Shown: positions 10,398-20,429 of the stretch, piece after piece
How the letters are laid out: each line of letters opens with the position of its first letter
Numbering within the stretch: the stretch's first letter is position 1
Source of the DNA: Neurospora tetraspora
Taxonomy: Eukaryota > Ascomycota > Sordariomycetes > Sordariales > Sordariaceae
Assembly: GCF_033439725.1 (NCBI RefSeq)
Contig: NW_026944390.1
Location: forward strand, 930,001-994,000
Length of the DNA stretch: 64,000 bases
Reading direction: 5' to 3'
Program-made: the position numbers and the translations under genes
The notes under the pieces: model-generated
The model's database searches: none
Seen by the model: the letters and a program-made list of their open reading frames with translations, nothing else
Told to the model about the DNA's origin: nothing

Positions 10398-10766
10398 TTC
10401 ACCGTGTAAGAAGTCGTGAGGAGGTTTTGCATGAGGATGAGAGCGAGAAAGAGAGCGGGAGAGAGAGTGGGGAGGAGTGATTTTACAGTTTCTTATGTCT
10501 TTTCCTTTGTTCTACAGGTTCCGCCATATACTGGCGGCTCGCTCACTGGGCGATTTGATTGGAGGTGTTGGGCCGCGTTTACGCTATGGACAACACATGA
10601 TTTTCACTGGCATTAAGCCTCGAGTTGCCCTCGGATTTATGGTTTTGGTGGACGGTTAGGACACTGGGCGCTACAAGGGCGTTCCAGGATATTGCTCCTA
10701 CCTTTGTACACTAGATTCACCGATGCGGCACGTCTCATGCCCTTCGGGAGGCGGAAGTAGACGTTA

Positions 10767-10772
<6 letters not shown>

Positions 10773-10803
<31 letters not shown>
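10773..10803. repeat. (CA)n microsatellite
   Basis: About 15 CA dinucleotides sit between AAAAATAA and a second LINE 5' leader. It may serve as, or derive from, the LINE 3' tail. Confidence 0.9.
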
Positions 10804-10806
<3 letters not shown>

Positions 10807-11192
10807 GCCATGCCAGACAATCTTCCTCCTACAACGAAAAGTCTTGGCGCCAAGTGTTAGTGTTAACGCTAGGTTGCCCGCAAAACCCTTAACACCACCA
10901 AAAATCGCCGTTTTCACGGTCGATATCCCAACAACCACAACTCCGAAATGTCTACGCCTTCGCCCCTTGGGGCGCCCAAACCGATACCGCCAGTCATGAC
11001 GCCGGTTACCCCTCTGCCGGACACCCTTTGCGTCCCGCCCCCGCCCTCCACGACGGTGCAGTCGGCCAAGAGAGCCCGGACTGCAGACGAGGAAGTCCGT
11101 CCCGCCCACACCACCACCGCCTCCCCTGCTGCCTCCGGCCCCATCACGTCCTTCGCCGAGACCTTCATCTCTGAAGCTCTTGCAAAAGCGGA
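10801..11192 (+). mobile_element. Second LINE 5' end, truncated
   Basis: The sequence closely repeats 8766-9150: the GTGCCATGCCAGAC leader, the same ORF1 start (ATG near 10948) and the SAKRARTADEEVR block, ending at ALAKAE. There it breaks off into ankyrin-repeat DNA of the opposite orientation. Being under about 400 bp it may be too short for efficient RIP. Confidence 0.8.
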
Positions 11193-11812
11193 GGTATCGA
11201 GAAGCAGCTTAATAACCGCTTTATGCCCCTTCTCTATCGCCATATATAGCGCTGTCTGTCCATTCTTATCCTTAGGATCTGCGTCAACCTTGCCAGTATC
11301 GAGAAGCAGCTTAACAACCGCCTCATGCCCATTCTTTGCCGCCATATGCAATGCTGTCCGTCCATCCTCATCCTTAGGATCTGGGTCAACCTTGTCGGTA
11401 TCGAGAAGCAGCTTAACAACCGCCTCATGCCCATTCTCCGCCGCCATATACAGCGGTGTCCGTTCATCCCGGCCCTTAGGATCTGGGTCAACCTTGCCAG
11501 TATCGAGAAGCAGCTTAACTACCCCTTCCTGCCCATTCTCTGCCGCTATATGCAGCGCTATCCGTGTAGCCCCGTCCCAAGCATTGGCGTCAACCTTGCC
11601 AGTATCGAGAAGGAGCTTAACAACCGCTTCATGCCCCTTCTCTGCCGCCATATGCAGCGCTTTCCGTTCAGCCCCATCCTTAGCATCTGCATTAACCTTG
11701 CCAGTATCAAGAAGCAGCTTAACAACTGCCTCATACCCAGTTATCGCCGCTTGATGCAGCGCTGTCTGTTCATTCTCATCTTCAGCACCTGCGTCAACCT
11801 TGCCAGTATCGC
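10914..11812 (-). pseudogene. Ankyrin-repeat gene fragment fused to antisense LINE
   Basis: From 11812 to about 11193 the minus strand encodes six or more ankyrin repeats of about 34 residues (ALHMAAEKGHEAVVKLLLDTGKVD type), very similar to one another. The same frame runs on through the reverse complement of the second LINE 5' end to a stop at 10914, adding about 90 meaningless residues. Both ends of the ankyrin segment are cut off: upstream of 11812 the sequence loses the repeat pattern. Such arrays usually form the sensor region of fungal NLR or HET proteins. It is probably a captured fragment rather than a working gene. Confidence 0.75.
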
Positions 11813-12099
11813 GTTGGGTACATGGTTGGGCATAGATGATTGAGAGGCCCAGGGCGCCAAGCCCGGAAAGGAAAGGCGTTGGTCAGCCTTTACTGTAATG
11901 GAGAGCTGCTCTGAGTGGATGGGTAAAGAGGAGAAGGCAATGCATTGGGAGGATGGTTTTGATTGGATTAAGGTAGGTACATGAAGGAGGCCCATCATGA
12001 AGCAAGACAAGAGCGAAAGATTCCCTTGCCACGCTCTCATCTGCATACACATAACTGGGCCGAGGAGTACGAAGAACCAATCAGGAATGGTCTTCTGAC
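11813..12099. other. Non-coding stretch inside the TIR element
   Basis: Short frames only. The minus-strand frame running into the ankyrin fragment shows no recognisable domain. Confidence 0.4.
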
Positions 12100-12327
12100 C
12101 GAGTGCAATCTTGGTGTTACCCGTGTAAAAGATCTAGCCGCAGTGTCAGGACGGTCTACTTTGCTCATAATCCGCCCAATTATATCAATCATTTTAGCGC
12201 CAGCTCCCCACTCACCGTAATGCCTCCGTCCGAACGATATAGATATGGGAGGTGGTTCAGTTTTTTGACCCTACCACGTGATTAAAAGACCTGGTTCATA
12301 TCCTTCTAACTCCCATACATAAGCTGC
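12100..12327 (-). repeat. Right terminal inverted repeat of the 5S-inserted element
   Basis: It is the inverted counterpart of 4386-4532, uninterrupted here. The inner part (about 12100-12190, including TGCAATCTTGGTG and CCGCCCAATTATAT) matches the spacer at 5055-5121 between the inverted LTRs. Confidence 0.8.
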
Positions 12328-12394
12328 CCCTCACTGGCTTATCTATGGGAGAGCGGACGGGATCCCGAGTTTTCCAGTGGGTATGGTCGTATGT
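12328..12394 (-). pseudogene. 5S rRNA gene, 5' half (split by insertion)
   Basis: The minus strand reads ACATACGACCATACCCACTG and continues as the first half of a fungal 5S rRNA. It differs from the intact copy at 22083 by about one base. It ends in the 8-bp duplication at 12328-12335. Confidence 0.9.
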
Positions 12395-12568
12395 ACTTAT
12401 TCTGTCCCAGTCTACCGCTTATAAGCTGACTTTGAGTGCCGGGCGACCAGAGAGTAGAAATAATCGTGCACATAGGTGGGTGGGCATGACATGACGCGCG
12501 AGCCACGGGGAAAAAAAACGAAAAAAGAGAAATTTCCACCAACCCGAGCTCGGTTAATGCGATGATTG

Positions 12569-12675
12569 TGACAAGAGTGGGATTCGAACCCACGCCCTTT
12601 CGGACCACGGATTTCTTTGAAGAGAATTAAGGGTTTACCTTAACGTGGCGCCTTAGACCGCTCGGCCATCTTGCC
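12569..12675 (-). tRNA. tRNA-Leu(AAG) with intron
   Basis: The minus strand folds as a class II tRNA: acceptor GGCAAGA/TCTTGTC, D arm GCCGAGCGGTCTAAGGC and anticodon stem CCACG/CGTGG. The loop TTAAGG is followed by an intron of about 28 nt. A variable arm and the T arm GGGTTCGAATCCC complete it. The anticodon AAG reads CUU. An A-run at 12511-12518 would be a downstream Pol III terminator. Confidence 0.9.
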
Positions 12676-12814
12676 TGATGATGATATTTTGGTGTTCGGG
12701 ATAGCACATGTAGTCAGTGTTGCCACGGCTCACTTCTCGGTGAAAGGGGGTGATCAATGCCACGGGAAGGTATCATGTTCAAATGTGCATAAAATCTGAT
12801 TTGATTTGTCGGCC

Positions 12815-14477
12815 CTAGAGTGTGAGGTGATATGTTTCCCTTTCCCGGATCTTATCCCCGGTCCATGGTTCATCGTCCATGTAATTCTCGTACTCGATGA
12901 TGTCGACAGCTTTGAGTGACGGAGGGAACTCGGTCATAATCCGCTGGCGGATGTTTTCTGCGGTAATGGAGTTCTGATGGTGATCATCGGTATCGGAGTC
13001 CAGAGCCACCCGGGGGAGCCCCCATATCTCTAAGCGGCTGCGGTCTATGAGGACTGACAAAATGTAGGGGGACCCTCAAGTAAGCCAGCTTTTCAAGTTC
13101 CGGTAGGCAAGTTAAGATGCGACTGGGGCCAAAGCGAAAAATCATTTGGTCTTCCTGAATTCGTTCCTTGTAGCCGCTCATCGACAGATGGTGAAGTGTG
13201 TCCTTGAACTTGGGCAGAATCGTGTTCCAGTTTTGTCTATCCCAGGCAAACACCATGTCGTCGAATTTGTTGACCTCAAGTCTCCTTAGTCGTGGGTTGG
13301 TACAGAACCAGTCGAACAGCCCGTCCAGTTTCACTCCGGGGTTGTCCACCCATCCCACCCCCGAGGGACAAAACCCGTTAAGTGTAAGGTCCTGCACAGT
13401 AGAAAGGCATGGGTGCCGGAAATTGTCGCCATACTTGGTTTCAAACAGGTTTTGAAGGACGGAAGAATCTAGGGTGAGTGTCGTTATCGGTGGATTGTGA
13501 TCTAGGAAAAGTCTCCTGTTGTACTGAAACGGTTGAATCCAGGGTTTCCCTGAGCCGCGTATGACAAGTGATTGTAACGACGACGAAAAATGGACGATGA
13601 ACGTAAAGATTGTATCCGTCAGCTCGCTGAAAGCCTCGGAACGAGTATCTATACGAATATCCCTGGGAGTCTCATGATATGAACTGTAGGCATCACGCAG
13701 GTACTTCAGTGCCCAAACACTGCTCGCTCCTTGTTCCATTACCACGGGCCCAAGCAGATTAACAAAGGCAGATGCATCCGGTTGGTCGTAAGGGTGACTG
13801 TGTCTCTCACCCGGACGATCGTACCTAGAACGCTGCCCCATGTACTTGTGGTTTCTTACGACGAGATGTCGAATATAGCCGCGATTCTTAGGGTACAGGA
13901 GCAGGCTTTTGCATAAGTTGACAAGTGTCCGAGGCCTGTCGAGAATGATGTCCTTAAATAGGGCGCGCTGTGCTGGAGCGGCCATGGACTTTGAGACTAG
14001 TGATAAAGCGCAGAGAGACTTTTGGCAGCACCGCCTGCGGTTGCATGGTTGGTGCCTGTCTTCCCACTTGACATAGCGCATACAGCGAGGCCACGGGGAA
14101 GGATTCTTCAATCCGACAAGCTGACATATGTGTTCCCGTATCTCCAGTGGAAGCCTCTCGAGCGGTGATTGTGCCGCAGAGTAGGGCGGTTGGTACGGAG
14201 TGGTTGATGGCGTCAGTGTTGTTGGTGGCACCACGTCGGAAGCAATTTGGTCGTCCGTGGGAGCCGCAACTGGAGCAAGCTTCACTGATGGAAGGAAGGA
14301 TTGGGGGCTCAGCCGCAACTGAGTGAGACAAACGTCAGTGATTGTTAAACACAATGTAAGGCAACACATCGTAGTTCTGTCTTATTGCAGTTGTCTTACC
14401 TCCGACTTCTTCGGATGCTTAGACAGGACCTTTTGAACCTTTCCGCAAAACGGGCAGGGTTCGTCAGTCACATCCAT
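12815..14477 (-). CDS. F-box-like protein with N-terminal CxxC exon
   Basis: Exon 1 (14477-14400) encodes MDVTDEPCPFCGKVQKVL, a CPFC motif like a small zinc-binding knuckle. An intron (14319-14399: GTAAGA, ACTGAC, CTCAG) leads in phase to exon 2. That contains LERLPLEIREHICQLVGL, an F-box-like start, then a Cys-rich stretch and a leucine-rich region (LQSLVIRG, ITTLTLDS, LRRLEVNKF). Such proteins are often substrate receptors of SCF ubiquitin ligases or of unknown function. The frame shifts by one base near a C-run at about 13069-13073, with the end (SVLIDRSRLEIWGLPRVAL to the stop at 12815) in another frame. That could be a sequencing error, a small missed intron or a true frameshift. Confidence 0.65.
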
Positions 14478-15282
14478 ACCAACCCCTGTTATAAATCCGA
14501 TGGTTTGTCTAATGATGACCGGTCAAAAGAGAAGTTGTTTCCTTGCGTTGAAGATCCGACACACTGCTGGCGGGAACATGTGGTTACGTGTCCGGAGAGG
14601 AGGGCTGCAAGATGCGCCAAACCTGTCAGCGTCGGCTGCCCAACAGCTGGCGCGATGCAACCTTGCGATTGGCCAGAAGACCATATGTTTTCCTGATTCT
14701 CTTGACGTCGACCATCAGAGAATGCTAGTCGTTTTGTGAACATTGGGGGACTGCATATTTTCCTCTGGCACATTTGCAACAAAAAGATAAAAGCGACAGC
14801 AACGCAGAAGAGACTGCTGGGTGGCTGCTGGGATGGGATGGAAGGAAACATCAGAGTTCAACACTGAGACCGATACCAAGTGTCCAAGTCCCTATCTCCG
14901 AACTTGCTTAATAATATCAGGGTCTCCAAGCGTTGGATCCTACAACGCTGCAGGAACCATGCACCAGCGGGATGTCAAACATATTCCGGTTGTGTGGATG
15001 TACCGAGGGAGATTGTCGTGATGCTGGTCTTGGCATGTAGTATCGGTCGCTCGGTATTGAGGGGTAGATGTTGGGTAGAGGCGTAGATCGACTGCTGATG
15101 TTGGCCTGAGGAAGGTATAAGATGGTCGGTATGCTCTGTACGGTGAGATTGTAAAGTCAGTTGAGGATCAGCAGCTTCAACACTTTGACAACTTTACTCT
15201 TCTTTATCTCTACCCACCGCGGTTCATCAAGCCCCTCATCACTCAGGATTGAAGCCAGAATCCAAACAAGGCTCTGCTCATA
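14478..15282. other. Divergent intergenic region, no gene seen
   Basis: Shared upstream region of the F-box-like gene (minus) and the short-chain dehydrogenase gene (plus). Only unsupported short frames are present. Confidence 0.5.
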
Positions 15283-16236
15283 ATGGGATCCACACAGAAG
15301 GGTTATCATCTTCCGGCGGATGCCGTGTGGTTCAATATGCCCCCCTTGTCGCTCGCCTGATGCCAGCCTCCGCTCGTAACCGACACTCTCACAGTAACCG
15401 GCTGCTCCCAAGGCATAGGCCGCGCCCTATGCACCCTTGTCCTCTCAAAGGGCCACCGTCTGGTTGCCACGGCTCGTAACCCTACCACGGGCCTCTCCTA
15501 TCTTCCTGAGTCTACACCTTCCTCGCAGCTCTTGAAGCTTCCTCTGGATGTGACCTCCCGCTCCTCCATCGACGCGGCCCTTGACGCCTCTATAGCGCAC
15601 TTTGGCCGTCTTGACGTGATTGTCAACAATGCTGGAATGTTTATCTACGGCAACACCGAAAACACGGACGAGGCCGACGGTCGGGCCGTATTCGAGACGA
15701 ATTTCTGGGGTCCTATGACCATCACGCAGCGGGCGGTGGGGATTATGCGCGATGTGAATCCGAAGTCTCCGTCGTGTGATGGCGCTCAGGGAGGCGTGAT
15801 TCTGAACGTTACGTCGTTTGGTGGGCGCGTAGCAGTTGCTGGGTCAGCGTTCTATGATGCCAGCAAGGTAGGACTGGAGGCGTTCACCGAGTGTATGGCA
15901 CAGGAAGTCAAGCCGGAGTGGAACATTCATCTGAGCTGTATCCAGCCGGGAGGTGTCAGGACAGGCTTCATTTCTGGAAGGAAGAGGATTGATGAGCATC
16001 CTGCATACAAAGGGTTTGAAGGGACCCTTCAAATTGTGGAGAGGTACTTTGATGATCCGCAGACACCAGAGAGCTGGAATACGCCGGAGAGCATGGCGGA
16101 AGGTATCTATGAGACGGTTAGTTCTGATAAAGAGATCCCGAGGAGGGTGCCACTGGGACATGATGCCTGGACAGTTTTGATGGCGGACCATGAAAGGACT
16201 GGAAGGGAGTTGGAGGCGGGGAAGGACCTGCAATGA
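15283..16236 (+). CDS. Short-chain dehydrogenase/reductase (classical SDR)
   Basis: An NAD(P)(H)-dependent oxidoreductase, substrate unknown. The coding frame from about 15367 reads TVTGCSQGIGRALC (the TGxxxGIG cofactor motif), then NNAGMF and LNVTSFGG with the catalytic Ser. YDASK follows with the Tyr and Lys, then PGGVRTGF; it stops at 16234-16236. The N-terminus is not settled. The frame has no ATG upstream of the motif before a stop, so a first exon is needed. ATG 15283 with a short intron (15325-15366, GTGTGG to TGCCAG) keeps phase, but the intron is only 42 nt. An alternative start at the ATG at 15532 would lose the cofactor site and is unlikely. Downstream it converges with the Pmp3-like gene. 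Confidence 0.8.
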
Positions 16237-16550
16237 AAGTTGGAAATGCGGCAGGGGCAAATTTGACCAGTTTGTTTGCGTAGGTTCAGTCTATTATTCT
16301 TGTTCAGATAGCAAACCGACAACGATGAAAAATACAACGTAGGGGTATCCTGTAACTCTGGAATGCTTTGCCAGTATCCAATTATGCACCACATCTCCTC
16401 CGTTTCCTTCGATTCTGTGATGCTCGGTTGCCTCGAGGATGTCTCGATAACCCAGTCTTGCGACGCTCTACTCTTCCAAGGCTCAACTGGATGTCGCGCA
16501 GCCAACCGTGTCCGCGAAGGCACTACCGGTTTCCTCTGCGGATTGGTCCT

Positions 16551-17018
16551 CTAGTCCCTGCCGGTAGGGTGCCTGAAAAGGACATACCAGGCGTGGATGA
16601 TGCCAGGGAACCAGGCCAGGATGGTCAGGAGGATGTTGATCCAAAAGTCAATCTTGAAGCCGCGGTCGAAGAAGACAGCCAGGGGCGGGACGAAGATGGC
16701 GAGGATGAAGAGGATGATGTCGGAAGCGCCGAAGCGTCTCTGAGTGACGGCGGGGGTGGTGGCTACCGACTTTTCGTTGGCATAGGTGCTTGCTGTGGTC
16801 GGGCGGTTGGTGGCTGGTGTTGTGCCGGCGGCGGTGGTAGTACCGGTTGTGGGATCGGCTTGAGGGTATGTTGTGCTCGCAGTGTTGTGGGCTTGGGTGG
16901 TCAAAGGTGTGCCAGCGCCAGCAGTGGCAGCGGTAGGGGCAACATGATGGGACTTTTCCGTCGACGTGTTGGGGACCGAGGGAGGTGCCGCGTATGCTTG
17001 TGACATTGAGCTCTGCAT
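16551..17018 (-). CDS. Pmp3/UPF0057 family membrane protein with long N-terminal extension
   Basis: The C-terminal ~55 residues are a Pmp3-type proteolipid domain with two membrane helices: DIILFILAIFVPPLAVFF and FWINILLTILAWFPGIIHAW. This family affects membrane potential and ion or stress tolerance at the plasma membrane. The first ~95 residues are Thr/Ala/Pro-rich and probably disordered. Most Pmp3 proteins are only 50-60 residues, but extended fungal versions are known. The start could be Met at 17018 or 17006. No intron is seen. Confidence 0.85.
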   Translation of the reverse strand: MQSSMSQAYAAPPSVPNTSTEKSHHVAPTAATAGAGTPLTTQAHNTASTTYPQADPTTGTTTAAGTTPATNRPTTASTYANEKSVATTPAVTQRRFGASDIILFILAIFVPPLAVFFDRGFKIDFWINILLTILAWFPGIIHAWYVLFRHPTGRD

Positions 17019-18274
17019 TTTGGAGGCTTGGATGTGGGGGTTTTGTAGAAATGCTCGATTCGGTTTTCGGTGAAAACGACTATTAGGTGGTATTGAGGTG
17101 ACTTCGGTTCATGCTCTTAGGTATTGCGCGGTGAAAATAATTAGGTAGATGAAGGTTGATGTTGGGGTGGTGGTTTCGGTTCGGTCAATTGCTGCGATGC
17201 CGTGAATGGGGCTTGACCTATTTCTATCTCCCCGGCAGGTCTTGGATCGTCAAGGGAACCACTCCATTCCCGTCATAACGGAAGGAGTCATGAGATCACC
17301 AGGCCGAAAAATCTCCATCACTTCCGTAGTGCACGACGGTGAACAGGTTCGAAGGAAGGCGCAACTTGCGGCTGTTGTGGCGGATTAGGGGTCCAATGAC
17401 GTCATAGATGAGGATAACGGCACGCACACAATCTGACGACGACGACTGTGTCGATCCTTCCCGTCATCCTCACGTTTTCACGCGACATTCAGTCAATTGC
17501 TATTGACTAGCTCCTCATTGGTTCTCTCTGCTTGCCTTCTTGTACGTCCTTTCCATTTGTGCGGTTGAGTCAGTGGAGCATCGACACTGAAGACGATTGT
17601 GATTGCAGAAAGAGTTTGCGTGATTGTCAGCGACGACCGACAAGCCTCTCGCGTCTTTGTCATAACGGCAAAATCACAGGGACAGCGCCCTTTCTTTAAC
17701 TTAACATCAATCATCAAGAGATCTATGTACTGGCCTCCAGCCACACGCCATGCCATACTGCCTATACGGGAACGGAGGTCCGAAAGCCCAACTTCAAATC
17801 CTCTCGACACGCATCTCAGCATCATCACCGTCTTCACAGTCTAGAACAACAAGCATCGAGTCCTGCATCGGCCCGTGGGTTTCGGAACATGGCATATGCC
17901 TTGCAACTTACCCTCCGCGCCTTTGAGAACAACTTGTGCCGTTTCAACTCCCATGTTACACCACCCAACAAGATGTCTTCCGAGTGTCACCGCAGGCACG
18001 ATCCTCCCCAGGTATGGCAACATGTAGGTAGGCAAGTTGCCGGATACGATGAAGGAACGAACGCCTTACCACTCTAGTGGAAGTGATAGATCACGAGGAA
18101 ATCTGGCAGCGGTCTTGGGTGGTAGGTTTCCACTCATTCGAGAGACACACGCCAAGGAATGTTCTCGTGAATATTTGAACTCGCCTCATACTCTCATTTT
18201 ACTCCCGCTTTTGCTGCCATTTCAACCCAATGAAACCAAGAAAGCTGAGCCCTAGCTTACCATCAGCAAACAAG
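17019..18274. other. Divergent intergenic region, no gene seen
   Basis: About 1.26 kb upstream of both the Pmp3-like gene and the secreted Cys-rich gene. Frames of up to ~115 codons exist at 17493-17837 but show no domain, no signal peptide and no intron pattern. Confidence 0.5.
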
Positions 18275-19069
18275 ATGGCGCCTAAACCAACCCCTCCACT
18301 TCGGTCCCTCCCAAACATCTCATATACTGTACTGGTGGCTATGGTTCTGTCTCTTTTCAGTCATGGTGCCCACGCGAAACCCGCTCAGCCGCAAACTGTC
18401 GAGCATCTTGACCTCATCTTCTTCGCAGAAATACCGCTAAACTGTACCGGTTCTCAGATAACCTGCCCGACCCAATTGCAATGCTCACCCCTTACAATCC
18501 CCTACGTACGCTGTCCAGGCATCCGCCCCAACACATGCTGTGCAGTCCTTCCACCCTTTTGTGGAGCCATGGCTTGTGACCGGGCTCAAGGGTGCGGCAG
18601 GGGGGTTGAGTTGGCACTATATACGGGCATCAGGGACTGTTCGATTCATGGAGCAGGCTTCGGACATTACTACTGTCAGCAACTCGAAGCCGTCGACGAA
18701 AAGGGTGGCTGCTGTATGCTTGGCTTTGGGTCCAATGATTGGGAGGTTGACCCTGACGGCGTCAGAGGAGGTTGCAGTGCAGAGTGGTGGTATCATTCCC
18801 ACCAACAAGAAAAACGACATGGCAGTTTTGATACCAGTATACGTGGGGGACAACGAGAAGCGGATGGTCTAAGTGAACAGCGGCCACAGCCCTGCGTGGA
18901 AGCGAGCGTCTTAGCATTCTACGATGATGCTGGACTTCAGAGAGAGGTACATGTCCCAAATGGGGAAATGGGCAGAGCCGGAACAATGGTACTTCAGCGA
19001 AACTGGAAGGGCCTATTGAAAGAGTTCGATGAATGGGGTGAGTCGTTTGAACATTCAAATCTGCCATAA
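18275..19069 (+). CDS. Secreted cysteine-rich protein of unknown function
   Basis: The ATG at 18275 gives a signal peptide (SYTVLVAMVLSLFSHGAHA) preceded by a Pro/Lys-rich n-region; an upstream in-frame ATG at 18230 is less likely. The mature part has about 16 Cys in its first 150 residues (LNCTGSQITC, NTCCAVLPPFCGAMAC, KGGCCMLGFGSN), then a charged C-terminal half with few Cys. A possible intron (19038-19090: GTGAGT to CCGCAG) would replace the end after FDEW with a longer exon running toward the convergent GTPase gene, so the C-terminus is uncertain. I cannot assign a family. Confidence 0.65.
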   Translation: MAPKPTPPLRSLPNISYTVLVAMVLSLFSHGAHAKPAQPQTVEHLDLIFFAEIPLNCTGSQITCPTQLQCSPLTIPYVRCPGIRPNTCCAVLPPFCGAMACDRAQGCGRGVELALYTGIRDCSIHGAGFGHYYCQQLEAVDEKGGCCMLGFGSNDWEVDPDGVRGGCSAEWWYHSHQQEKRHGSFDTSIRGGQREADGLSEQRPQPCVEASVLAFYDDAGLQREVHVPNGEMGRAGTMVLQRNWKGLLKEFDEWGESFEHSNLP

Positions 19070-19211
19070 ATTACCGTACTACTTCCGCAGAGCAACCCCG
19101 ATGTCCAGCAAGTACATCTCACCAGGCCCCGATTGATGATCCATCGGATAATTCAACACACTGGTTTCCAACAAATCGCTATACGATAACCTCTTCACTT
19201 TGTCAGTTCCA

Positions 19212-20429
19212 TCACGTGGCAGCGGTCTCGTTTTCCTCCGTGGCAAGCTGCATGGCAAGCTGCGCGGCAACCAATATGGTGTCTTTCAAGATCACCGGCA
19301 CGGCAACAGCAGCACCGGAGGCTACTGCAGCCACCGCTGCGCCAGAGCCTACAGCAAGAACGCAGCCGACACGGAAATAGCAATTCCATCTCTTACTGCT
19401 CTCCATCTCAGCTTTCCTCAATTTCTCCTCCTGTTCTTTGAGCTTCCTAAGCTTTGCCTCGAGTTCTGCCTTTTCCGCTAGGAGTTCTGCCCATTGCGCT
19501 TCGAGTTCTGCCGTGTCCGCTTCTTGTTCTGCCTTGTGCGCTGCTTTTTCTTCCCTGGCCGCTGATGCGAGATCCTCTCGGGCTTCTTTGTTTCCCCGTA
19601 ACTCCTTTTCCGCCCGCTCTGCTGCCTTATTGATCCCGCTCATTACAACCTTTCCAGCTGCGGTCTCGTCCAGTCGCAGTTTGTCGTCTACCAGCTCGCG
19701 CTGGAGATCGGTGACCACGGTGCTCTCAGGCTGTTGGATGAATCTCGCTAGCAAGTCCATCGCAGACTGCCGGGTGTTGTTGTGTCGCCCTGTGCACGCG
19801 CCATGGGGTTGAATCATTGTGGCCCAGAACTTATTGTCGGTGAGGAGTTCCTTTTCACGGCCCTCAAACTCCTCACGACACGATTCCGATTCTTTGTCCC
19901 ACATGGTTGTGACGAAAGTGACATGATGGAGGGCATCAGGCCCACACAATTTCTTGAATACGGCAAGGTTCTTCATTGATGATCCTTGCATGCGATTATC
20001 GGTGATGCGGTGCAGATACAAAAGGCCGTTCAGCGTGATCTTGCGATCGTACGATTCCTTAAGGTAACCAGAAATCTTCTCGAGAACATCAGCATCGGTT
20101 AGGCTGTCGTCATCGAAGCCCGGGGTGTCAATGAGATTGACTTCGATGGAATCGGAATGCTTGTAAGAGTGTATTTGGACATCCTTCGTGCCTGTCAAGC
20201 ATCACGTTAGCTTATCCTGGTCTCAATGGTCCACGTTTTCATGTCTACCCACATGATGCGAGGCCACGGCCGATTTCGATGCCATTATTACCGACGCAGT
20301 GTCTTATGAAACTGCTTTTGCCGGAGCCTGTCAACCCCATAACCGCGATAAATATCTGGTCTCGCCGGGGGTAGAGGGGAGGTTAGGATCGCGATAAGGG
20401 GGAGGGTCGTCAGGTGTTGCCTTGGACAT
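19212..20429 (-). CDS. AIG1/septin-like P-loop GTPase with coiled coil
   Basis: Exon 1 (20429-20253) encodes a Pro-rich start and the P-loop IAVMGLTGSGKSSFI. An intron (20192-20252, GTGGGT to TGACAG) joins it in phase to exon 2, with the switch II motif VNLIDTPGFDDD. FVTTMWD follows, close to the (T/N)KxD position, then GRHNNTRQSAMDLL. The C-terminal half is a Glu/Lys/Ala-rich coiled coil ending in a hydrophobic Gly/Ala/Val segment that may contact membranes. This GTPase type is expanded in filamentous fungi, with unknown roles. The frame from the ATG at 20429 and the P-loop frame differ by one base near 20361, so the very N-terminus is uncertain (frameshift or a missed exon). Confidence 0.75.

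Larger units (their letters stand above)
8766..10803 (+). mobile_element. LINE (Tad1-like) copy with ORF1, lacking ORF2
   Basis: A 5' leader (from about 8766), ORF1 (8910-10397) and about 400 bp of trailing sequence end in a (CA)n tract at 10773-10803. No endonuclease or reverse transcriptase frame follows, so the element is internally deleted or non-autonomous. The leader is repeated directly after the CA tract at 10801, as in a head-to-tail arrangement. Base composition is GC-rich and the ORF is open, so it looks young or protected from RIP. Confidence 0.75.
4386..12327. mobile_element. 7.94-kb TIR element carrying gene fragments, inserted in a 5S gene
   Basis: The two ends are inverted copies of each other. 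The left end (4386-4532) and right end (about 12180-12327) share AGCTT, TGTATGGGAG, GAAGGATAT, a TCTTTTAATCACGTGGTAGG block and the GGCATTACG block. The similarity continues inward on the left after an LTR insertion, giving inverted repeats of roughly 200 bp. The element is flanked by CCCTCACT at 4378-4385 and 12328-12335, a segment that is single in an intact 5S gene. Eight base pairs suggests hAT; long terminal repeats and a near-match ninth base suggest Mutator-like. No transposase is recognisable, so it is probably non-autonomous. Its content is NLR, TPR and ankyrin fragments, LINE pieces and LTRs. Confidence 0.75.

Noticed and set aside
10773-10803. CRISPR-like or other ordered repeat arrays
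   Set aside because: The repeats in the window are a CA microsatellite, coding WD40/ankyrin repeats and a coding minisatellite; none has spacer structure, and this is a fungal genome.
4386-12327. Reading the 5S-inserted element as a Starship
   Set aside because: There is no DUF3435 tyrosine recombinase, and long inverted repeats with an 8-bp duplication do not fit that class.
15844-16260. Minus-strand frame opposite the short-chain dehydrogenase
   Set aside because: A shadow of the SDR gene, whose motifs are all on the plus strand.
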